Shown here: positions 1 to 5,566 of the stretch, in pieces | How positions within the stretch are numbered: the stretch's first letter is position 1 | Layout: every line of letters starts with the position of its first letter | Origin: Pseudomonadota bacterium | Lineage (GTDB): Bacteria > Pseudomonadota > Alphaproteobacteria > Rhizobiales > Rhizobiaceae | DNA length: 7,476 nt | Assembly (NCBI GenBank): GCA_023388675.1 | Contig: JAEWFU010000110.1 | Location: forward strand, 1 to 7,476 | Direction: 5' to 3' | The notes under the pieces: generated by a model | Databases searched by the model: none | What the model was told of the DNA's origin: nothing | Seen by the model: only the letters and a program-made list of their open reading frames with translations | Made by a program: the position numbers and the translations under genes

Positions 1-651
1 ACAACGCCCGGCTTTCACAAACTGGTCGTCAGCAACGACATCAAGGAGCCGTCCGATCTGGTCGGCAAGACGATCGGCATTGCCACCGGCACCGCTGAGC
101 ATCTGATCACTATGAAGTATCTCGAGGAGAACGGTATTTCTCCCGACGACGTCGAGATCGTCGGCTTCACCAGCCTGATGGAGATCGTCGCCTCGCTGCG
201 CTCGGGCCGGATCGACGCCTCTTTCGTCTGGGCCGACGGCACCGAACGCTCCATCCAGGGTGGCAACCACTACGTCCTGATCGACGACAGCGCGGCCAAG
301 TTGAGGGGCAGTGCCTATATCGCGGCCGCGACACCTTTCGTGGAAGAGAATCCAGAAGCGGCCGTCGCCGTGCTGCGCGCTCTTGACCGCGCCAGCCAAT
401 ATATCGGCGAGAACCCCGATGAGGCCGCGGCCATCATTGCGAAAAACACCCGCGCTCCGGTCGACACCGTTCGCGATCTGCTCAACTACAACGTATTCGG
501 CCTCGCTCTGACCGACTACGAACGGGAAGGGTTTGCCGTGGTTGCCGAGTTCGTTTCCCAGACGCGCGACACGCCTGTGACATTCGAAACCGGCGTCAAC
601 CCGTCATTCCTCGAGCAGGCAGCACCCGACAAGGTGCAGCTTGACGACTGA
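1..651 (+). CDS. ABC transporter substrate-binding protein, SsuA/TauA/NMT1-like (5' end missing)
   Basis: The reading frame is open from the first base, so only the last 216 residues of a protein that usually has about 320-340 are present; signal peptide and start lie upstream. The visible part has the typical NMT1/SsuA layout: a 'sDLvGKtIGIatGTaEHli' segment (about visible residues 17-38) where the second lobe begins, then 'FTSLMEIVASLRSGRIDASFVW', the usual stretch in which the protein samples ligand and reports on the bound site, followed by helical C-terminal repeats with 'ENPDEAAAIIAKNT'. By family, this is the periplasmic receptor that delivers a small organic solute (alkane- or aryl-sulfonate, sulfate ester, taurine, pyrimidine precursor) to the permease. 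It ends 10 bases before the ATPase start and is clearly the first visible gene of the transporter operon. The ligand cannot be read from sequence; the sulfatase downstream makes a sulfate ester plausible. Confidence 0.9.
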   Translation, partial: TTPGFHKLVVSNDIKEPSDLVGKTIGIATGTAEHLITMKYLEENGISPDDVEIVGFTSLMEIVASLRSGRIDASFVWADGTERSIQGGNHYVLIDDSAAKLRGSAYIAAATPFVEENPEAAVAVLRALDRASQYIGENPDEAAAIIAKNTRAPVDTVRDLLNYNVFGLALTDYEREGFAVVAEFVSQTRDTPVTFETGVNPSFLEQAAPDKVQLDD

Positions 652-661
652 GAGACCGGTC

Positions 662-1486
662 ATGCAAACGGGCAATCCAGGCGAAGCCGCGACCGCGGCT
701 TCCAACCCCACGGTGATCTTCGACAAGGTCGGCATGGCCTATCCCGGCCAGAAAGCCGGAAGCGAGTTGATCCTCGCCGACCTCTCCGTCTCGGTGTCCA
801 GAGGGGAATTCTTCGTCCTCGTGGGGCCGAGCGGATCGGGGAAATCGACCCTCCTCAAGATCGTGGCGGGAACCGAAAAGCAGACCGAAGGGGCGGTGCT
901 GTTCAACAACGCTCCCATCGAGGGGCCCGGCCGACAGCGCGGGATGGTGTTCCAGTCCATCGAGGAACCGCTGTTCCAGTGGCTCACCGTGACCCAGAAC
1001 GTGGCCTTCGGCCCCAGCATCGCCGGTAAGTCGCGGCTCGAAAGCCGGAAGATCGCCCAGCACTATATCGATCTTGTCGGCCTGCGCGGCCATGAACTGA
1101 AGCTCCCCCACGAGCTTTCGGGTGGCATGAAGCAGCGCGTGCAGATCGCACGCACCCTGGCGGCACAGCCGGAGCTGATCCTTTTCGACGAGCCTTTCGC
1201 CGCGCTCGATGCGCTGACCCGACGCGTGCTGCAAAAGGAACTCACCCGCATCTGGAAGGAAACCGGGTGCACGATGATCTACGTGACGCACGACATTCGC
1301 GAAGCGGTTCTTCTCGGCCAGCGCGTCGCCGTGATGAGCCGCGGACCGCGGGCGAACATCACCCAGATCTACGATATCGATCTTGACTATCCACGCGACG
1401 ATCTCGATGCGCGCTTTGCGGACGCGGTCAAGAATATCGAAGCCGACATCGAACGGGAGGCCGCTTCGCAATGGCAACAAGATTGA
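662..1486 (+). CDS. ABC transporter ATP-binding protein, SsuB/TauB-like
   Basis: This 274-residue ATPase powers the import of the solute bound by the upstream receptor and sits on the inner face of the cytoplasmic membrane. All nucleotide-binding motifs are intact: Walker [10 protein letters not shown] (55-63), Q-loop Gln98 in MVFQS, signature LSGGM (152-156) followed by KQRVQIAR, Walker B LILFDEP (172-178), D-loop ALD (181-183) and switch His210 in YVTHD. The '[11 protein letters not shown]' and '[13 protein letters not shown]' segments are characteristic of the nitrate/sulfonate/taurine branch. I chose the ATG at 662 because GAGAG at 650-654 lies 7 bases upstream; an in-frame TTG at 641 would add seven residues (LTTERPV) and overlap the receptor gene, but has no better ribosome site. 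The 3' end overlaps the permease gene by 16 bases, implying coupled translation. The C-terminal tail after residue 235 is a short acidic helix with no known regulatory domain. Confidence 0.95.
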   Translation: MQTGNPGEAATAASNPTVIFDKVGMAYPGQKAGSELILADLSVSVSRGEFFVLVGPSGSGKSTLLKIVAGTEKQTEGAVLFNNAPIEGPGRQRGMVFQSIEEPLFQWLTVTQNVAFGPSIAGKSRLESRKIAQHYIDLVGLRGHELKLPHELSGGMKQRVQIARTLAAQPELILFDEPFAALDALTRRVLQKELTRIWKETGCTMIYVTHDIREAVLLGQRVAVMSRGPRANITQIYDIDLDYPRDDLDARFADAVKNIEADIEREAASQWQQD

Positions 1487-2244
1487 TGTCGTCCTATGGC
1501 TGGTCGACCCTGAGCGTCATCATCGTTCTGCTGATCTGGCAGGCCAGCTCGACCTGGCTCGTCGATCCGATGTTCCTGCCCACCCCGCTCGCGGTTCTGT
1601 CGGGGGCGGGCCAGATGATTTCCGACGGCACCATGCAGCAATCGATCCTGATTTCGATGATGCGGATATTGTCGGGCTGGATCATCGGCAGCGCGGTTGC
1701 AATTCCCATCGGGCTGGCGGTCGGCATATCGCCAATAATGCGCAGCCTTGTCGACCCGTTCATCCATTTCTTCCGCTTCGTTCCAGCCATCGCACTGGTG
1801 ACGCTGTTCATCGTCTGGTTCGGCGTGGGCGAAATGTCCAAGATCATCCTGATCGCCTATGCGACGGCGTTCATCGTGATGGTCAACACCGCAAGCGGCG
1901 TCGCCTCGGTGTCGCAGGACAAGCTCAACGCAGCCCGCTGCCTGGGCGCTTCCAGGTGGCAGGTCTTCTTCCGGGTCATGATCCCGGCGACGCTTCCCTC
2001 GATCTATGTCGGCATGCGCCTTTCGCTCGCCTCGTCCTTCCTGGTCATCGCCGCCGCGGAGATGCTCGCCGCGGATGCGGGCCTCGGCTACATCATCTGG
2101 ACGGCGCGGCTCTATTTCCAGGTCGACTGGATGTTCGCCGCCATCATCGTGCTCGGCCTTCTGGGCTTCGCGACAGATCGTCTGTGGCGCCTGCTCGGCC
2201 GCACGGTTTTCGACCGCTACCTGCGTTCGGTCACGGGCTACTGA
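1471..2244 (+). CDS. ABC transporter permease, SsuC/TauC-like
   Basis: A 257-residue integral membrane protein that forms, as a dimer, the channel of the importer. Hydrophobic spans are visible at about residues 13-30, 61-85, 103-118, 122-140, 183-200 and 218-238, the usual six. The cytoplasmic coupling loop that docks on the ATPase is at 150-175 (NAARCLGASRWQVFFRVMIP), a clear match to the EAA-G-I-LP motif of binding-protein-dependent permeases; 'GLGYIIWTARLYFQVDWMFAAI' (204-225) is typical of the SsuC/TauC branch. The start at 1471 is supported by GGGAGG at 1455-1460, 10 bases upstream, and lies inside the ATPase gene. A second in-frame ATG at 1486 overlaps the ATPase stop (TGATG) and cannot be excluded; it would remove five residues (MATRL) and lacks its own ribosome site. 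The substrate is not deducible from this subunit. Confidence 0.95.
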   Translation: MATRLMSSYGWSTLSVIIVLLIWQASSTWLVDPMFLPTPLAVLSGAGQMISDGTMQQSILISMMRILSGWIIGSAVAIPIGLAVGISPIMRSLVDPFIHFFRFVPAIALVTLFIVWFGVGEMSKIILIAYATAFIVMVNTASGVASVSQDKLNAARCLGASRWQVFFRVMIPATLPSIYVGMRLSLASSFLVIAAAEMLAADAGLGYIIWTARLYFQVDWMFAAIIVLGLLGFATDRLWRLLGRTVFDRYLRSVTGY

Positions 2245-2265
2245 CTTCAACCACGATCATAATCG

Positions 2266-2288
2266 GGCGCTGCCGGATCGGCAGCGCC
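2266..2288 (+). terminator. Strong intercistronic hairpin without U-tract (attenuator, processing stem or operator)
   Basis: In the 70-base gap between permease and sulfatase, GGCGCTGCCG (2266-2275) is followed by the loop GAT and its exact complement CGGCAGCGCC (2279-2288), a perfect 10-bp, very GC-rich stem. No T-run follows, so a classic rho-independent terminator is not supported. Likely roles by inference are partial termination or protection of the transporter mRNA 3' end, so that transporter and sulfatase are made in different amounts. As double-stranded DNA the same inverted repeat could be a protein-binding site. Confidence 0.5.
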
Positions 2289-2300
2289 GGTAACCGGTAA
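2287..2300 (+). repeat. Tandem CCGGTAA repeat upstream of the sulfatase gene
   Basis: Two directly adjacent copies of CCGGTAA occupy 2287-2293 and 2294-2300, overlapping the end of the hairpin and ending 14 bases before the sulfatase ATG. Read differently, CCGGT-A-ACCGG is a near-perfect inverted repeat. The position fits a small operator or simply the region before the ribosome site; the sulfatase start itself has only a weak purine stretch (TAGAG at about 2308-2312). No convincing -35/-10 pair can be assigned. Confidence 0.35.
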
Positions 2301-2314
2301 AGATACATAGAGCT

Positions 2315-4549
2315 ATGACGTCTTCAGAACACCGCCATATCGGGCGCACCCATTACGAATCCAATCGCCATTACGAACCGATACGGACCGGTCCGGTAGG
2401 CAAGCCCAACATCGTCTATGTCGTTCTCGACGACGTCGGATACTCGGATCTCGGGTGCTTCGGCTCCGAGATAGAGACCGCGAATTTCGATTCCCTGGCC
2501 CAGTCGGGGTTGCGTTACGCCAATTTCCACACGACGACGCTCTGCTCGCCCACGAGGGCGTGCCTGCTGACCGGACGCAATCACCATTCCGTCGGCATGC
2601 GCTATCTCGCCAATGCCGATATGGGCTGGCCGTCGGGACGCGGCGCGATCAGCCACAAGGCGGGCACGCTGGCCGAGATCCTGCGGCTCGAAGGCTATTC
2701 CACCTATGCAGTGGGCAAATGGCATCTGGCGCCCACCGAAAACGCCAATGCCGCCGGACCGTTCGACCAATGGCCGCTCGGCCGCGGCTTCGAGCGCTTC
2801 TACGGTTTCATGAACGGGGGAACCGATCAGTATTACCCCGAGCTGTTCCAGGACAACCAGTCGATCCGCCCCCCGGCGACACCGGAAGAGGGCTATCATC
2901 TTTCCGACGACCTCTCCGACAAGGCGGTCCGCTTTCTTTCCGACAAGATGGCGGTATGGCCCGACAAGCCGTTCTTCCTCTACCTGTGCTATGGCGCGGG
3001 GCACTTTCCCCATCAGGCGCCGCAGGCCGCCCGCGAAAAATACAAGGGCCGCTTCGCTCATGGCTGGGACGAGGAGCGCAACAGACGCTTTGCCAAACAG
3101 AAGCAGATGGGGCTGGTGCCTCAGGACACCGAACTTCCCCCGTCCAACCCAGGCGTGCGGGCCTGGAATTCGCTCTCCAAAGAGGAACGGGCGGTGGCGG
3201 AGCGGATGCAGGAATCCTATGCCGGCTTCCTCGATCACTGCGATGCCGGTTTTGGCCGGGTTCTCGATTTCCTCGAGCGCGCCGGCGTTCGCGACAACAC
3301 CGTCATCGTGCTGATTTCCGACAACGGGGCTTCGATCGACTGCGACCCCGACGGAACCACCAACGTGTTGCGCTGGTTCAACCAGATTCCGGACGACTAT
3401 GACGTGTCGGCGCAACAGATGGACGATATCGGCACTGCGCGCACCTTCGGCAACTATCCGTGGGGCTGGGCGCAGGCCTCCAATACTCCGCTCAAGCTTT
3501 TCAAGAGCTATACCCATGGCGGCGGCGTCCGCGACCCCATGATCGTCTCATGGCCCAGGGGCATCGCCGACAAGGGCGCGGTCAGGTCTCAGTTCACCCA
3601 CGTCACCGACATCACGCCAACGATTCTGAGCGTATGCGACGTCGCCGTTCCCGAAACGATCAACGGCGTGGCACAGATGCCGATCCACGGCGAGGACTTC
3701 TCATATTCCTTTGACGCCCCGGAGGCAGCTTCCCGAAAGCAGACCCAGTATTTCGAGATGTACGGCCACCGGTCGATCTGGCATCGGGGCTGGAAGGCCG
3801 TGACCCAGCATCAGAAAGGAAGCGATTTCGAGACCGAGCGGTGGGAGCTCTACCATCTCGACGAGGACTTCTCCGAGGTGAGCGATCTTGCCACGCAGAT
3901 GCCCGACAAGCTGAGCGAATTGAAGGAACGGTGGTGGGCCGAGGCGGGACGCTACGGGGTCATGCCTCTCGACGACAGCGACGTGCTGTTCAAGCCGCCC
4001 TATCGCCCCGGCGCGCCGCGCTGGCGGGACGAATACAGTTTCTTCCCGCCCATCTCGCCGATCCCCGCCGAGGCGGCGCCGATGACACAGGACGTGTCTC
4101 ACCGCATCGCCATCGAGATCGAACGCACAAGTGCCGATGAAGGCGGCATGATGGTATGTTTCGGCAACAGCCATGGCGGCTATGCCATCGAGATCATCGA
4201 AAACAGGCTCGTCTACACCTACAATTATGCCGGCATGGAAATCACGCGTCTTGTTTCGGACCGCGAGGTGCCTCTGGGCAAAACCACGCTGGCGTTCGAG
4301 TTTTCCAAGACCGGCCCCCTTGCGGGGACTGGCCGCATTCTGATCGATGACAGGACTGTTGGAGAGGCCGCATTCGCGCGGACGCTGCTTCGCCTGTCGC
4401 TCGCGCCGCTGACACTCGGCTACGCGAGTTCGCAACCCGTCGATCCTCAACGCCACGAAAGCCTGCCGTTTGCCGGGCGCATCATCCGGGTCGACTACAA
4501 GATCGGCAACGATCGCGAACGTCTTCCAGACACGCTCGACGTCGATTAA
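2315..4549 (+). CDS. Type I (formylglycine) sulfatase, long arylsulfatase family
   Basis: A 744-residue sulfatase that hydrolyses a sulfate ester to alcohol and sulfate. The maturation motif CSPTRACLLTGR (77-88) contains Cys77, to be oxidised to formylglycine, and Arg81. Predicted Ca2+ ligands are Asp39 and Asp40 (VVLDD) and Asp336/Asn337 (ISDNG); other active-site residues are Lys135 and His137 (VGKWHLAP), His230 (GAGHFPHQAP) and Lys394 or Lys397 in the segment before HGGG (401-404). The sulfatase domain runs to about 550; residues about 592-730 form a separate beta-rich domain (from 'SHRIAIEIER' to 'FAGRIIRVDYKI') as in the long, roughly 750-790 residue arylsulfatases. There is no signal peptide: the first 30 residues are polar, so the enzyme is expected in the cytosol, consistent with import of the ester by the upstream transporter. 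It follows the permease by 70 bases and precedes the nucleoside hydrolase by 11. The start at 2315 is the only good ATG ahead of the conserved core. The natural ester is unknown. Confidence 0.95.
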   Translation: MTSSEHRHIGRTHYESNRHYEPIRTGPVGKPNIVYVVLDDVGYSDLGCFGSEIETANFDSLAQSGLRYANFHTTTLCSPTRACLLTGRNHHSVGMRYLANADMGWPSGRGAISHKAGTLAEILRLEGYSTYAVGKWHLAPTENANAAGPFDQWPLGRGFERFYGFMNGGTDQYYPELFQDNQSIRPPATPEEGYHLSDDLSDKAVRFLSDKMAVWPDKPFFLYLCYGAGHFPHQAPQAAREKYKGRFAHGWDEERNRRFAKQKQMGLVPQDTELPPSNPGVRAWNSLSKEERAVAERMQESYAGFLDHCDAGFGRVLDFLERAGVRDNTVIVLISDNGASIDCDPDGTTNVLRWFNQIPDDYDVSAQQMDDIGTARTFGNYPWGWAQASNTPLKLFKSYTHGGGVRDPMIVSWPRGIADKGAVRSQFTHVTDITPTILSVCDVAVPETINGVAQMPIHGEDFSYSFDAPEAASRKQTQYFEMYGHRSIWHRGWKAVTQHQKGSDFETERWELYHLDEDFSEVSDLATQMPDKLSELKERWWAEAGRYGVMPLDDSDVLFKPPYRPGAPRWRDEYSFFPPISPIPAEAAPMTQDVSHRIAIEIERTSADEGGMMVCFGNSHGGYAIEIIENRLVYTYNYAGMEITRLVSDREVPLGKTTLAFEFSKTGPLAGTGRILIDDRTVGEAAFARTLLRLSLAPLTLGYASSQPVDPQRHESLPFAGRIIRVDYKIGNDRERLPDTLDVD

Positions 4550-4560
4550 GACTTGCCGCC

Positions 4561-5469
4561 ATGAAGCTGATTATCGACACAGACCCCGGCGTTGACGATG
4601 CGCTGGCCATTCTCTACGCGGCGTCGGACCCAGAAATCGAGCTCCTGGGGCTGACCACCGTCTTCGGCAACGTCACCGTCGAGCAGGCTACACGCAACGC
4701 ACTGCATCTCGTCGAGCGCATCCGGCGCGACGTGCCGGTTGCGCAGGGCGCGGCACAACCCCGGATATTGCCGCCATTCGCCCCTTCGCACCACGTTCAT
4801 GGGCCTGAAGGCTTCGGCTCGCTGGCGGCGCCGCAGCCCCGGCGCGCTCCCCACGCCGAGAATGCGGCCGAATTTCTGTGCCGAAGCGTTCGTGAACATC
4901 CCGGAGAAGTGGTGGTCTGCCCCATTGGTCCGATCACCAACATAGCCGCCGCCATGGAAATGGACCCTGGCTTCGCCACCAATGTGCGGGAGATTGTCGT
5001 CATGGGCGGCGCTCTCGACGCGCCCGGCAACGTCACGGCTTTTGCCGAGGCCAACACCTATCACGATCCGCACGCGCTCGATGTCGTGCTCGCCTCGGGC
5101 GCTCCGATAACCATGGTCGGCCTCGACGTGACCCTCAAGGTGCTGCTTACCGAGACGGATTTCGATTTCGTTGCGGCCGGCAACATCGCGAACGGCTCGT
5201 TCCTCAAGGACATCGGCCGCTTCTACCTCGACTTCTACAAATCGCTCGGATTGACCGGATGCGGCCTCCACGACCCCATGACCTTGATCGCCGCGCGCCA
5301 TCCTGAACTCTTTTCAAGCGAGCGCACGCCATTGGCCGTGGATATGGAGGGCCAGACGGTCGGCAAGACACGCCGCGCCGATGGGCGTCCGCCGGTAAAT
5401 GTCATGCTCGATTGCAACGCCGAAGCAATCAAGGCGCGTTTCCTCGCCGGTCTCATCGATCCGAACTGA
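4561..5469 (+). CDS. Inosine-uridine preferring nucleoside hydrolase family protein
   Basis: A 302-residue enzyme of the family that cleaves the N-glycosidic bond of nucleosides to base and ribose with Ca2+ as cofactor. The N-terminal signature DTDPGVDDA (6-14) supplies Asp8, Asp12 and Asp13; Asn37 (FGNV), Thr126 (GPITN), Asn157 (GNVT), Glu163 and Asn165 (EAN), His237 and Asp238 (LHDP) match the metal- and ribose-binding residues known from the family, and the histidine before the last aspartate places it with the group I (IU-type) enzymes. Length is normal and there is no signal peptide, so it is cytosolic. The base-facing loops differ somewhat from the common wording: HGPEGFG (80-86) where HGxDG is usual, and EANTYHDP (163-170) where E-F-N-I-Y-x-DP is usual, so the exact substrate may not be a standard nucleoside. 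It starts 11 bases after the sulfatase stop with no clear ribosome site, suggesting coupled translation. Confidence 0.95.
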   Translation: MKLIIDTDPGVDDALAILYAASDPEIELLGLTTVFGNVTVEQATRNALHLVERIRRDVPVAQGAAQPRILPPFAPSHHVHGPEGFGSLAAPQPRRAPHAENAAEFLCRSVREHPGEVVVCPIGPITNIAAAMEMDPGFATNVREIVVMGGALDAPGNVTAFAEANTYHDPHALDVVLASGAPITMVGLDVTLKVLLTETDFDFVAAGNIANGSFLKDIGRFYLDFYKSLGLTGCGLHDPMTLIAARHPELFSSERTPLAVDMEGQTVGKTRRADGRPPVNVMLDCNAEAIKARFLAGLIDPN

Positions 5470-5543
5470 CGCCAATCACCTACTGTCAGTTCGAAGCGTT
5501 TCGCATGTTCATGGAAACCGGCGACATTACCGCCGCAGCCGAG
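5466..5543 (+). pseudogene. Truncated N-terminal stub of a LysR-type transcriptional regulator
   Basis: In the frame starting at CTG 5466, about 26 codons read LTPITYCQFEAFRMFMETG followed by DITAAAE. This matches the start of LysR-type DNA-binding domains (typically ITLRQFEAFRAVMETGSVTRAAE), covering the first helix and the beginning of the second. The expected continuation (LGVSQPAVSR and the rest of about 300 residues) is absent in every plus frame: after about 5543 the frame becomes the antisense of the kinase gene. The putative start overlaps the nucleoside hydrolase stop (CTGA where ATGA would be a normal 4-base overlap), so the regulator was probably the next gene of the operon, and a single A-to-C change may also have removed its start. 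It cannot make a functional regulator. The match is from family knowledge and short; chance resemblance is possible but unlikely given the position. Confidence 0.62.
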
Positions 5544-5552
5544 GATGCGGGT

Positions 5553-5566
5553 GACGCTCTAGCGTC
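5553..5566. repeat. Short inverted repeat across the kinase stop codon
   Basis: GACGCT (5553-5558) and AGCGTC (5561-5566) are exact reverse complements separated by two bases. The centre is the kinase stop codon (TAG on the minus strand, 5561-5559). As RNA it can form only a 5-bp stem with a 4-base loop and no T-run follows on either strand, so it is a poor terminator. It lies at the boundary between the regulator stub and the kinase. Confidence 0.45.

Noticed and set aside
641..661. TTG at 641 as start of the ATPase, overlapping the receptor gene.
   Set aside because: The ATG at 662 has a GAGAG ribosome-site-like stretch at suitable spacing, and the extra seven residues are not part of the ATPase fold.
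1387..2250. Long open frames opposite and alongside the permease, ATPase and sulfatase genes.
   Set aside because: They are shadows of GC-rich coding sequence: Arg/His/Gly-rich, with no recognisable domains, overlapping genes with intact catalytic motifs.
2351..2377. Direct repeat of CATTACGAA (2351-2359 and 2369-2377), giving a repeated His-Tyr-Glu in the sulfatase N-terminus.
   Set aside because: Only two copies of nine bases in a poorly conserved N-terminal extension; no further repeats or function apparent.
2384..2395. A 12-base perfect palindrome, CGGACCGGTCCG, near the start of the sulfatase gene.
   Set aside because: It lies inside codons of a GC-rich gene, where short palindromes arise by chance; nothing nearby supports a binding site.
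5519..5535. Possible terminator hairpin CGGCG-(7)-CGCCG between the convergent genes.
   Set aside because: Only a 5-bp stem, no T-run on either strand, and it falls within the LysR-like codons, which explain the sequence better.
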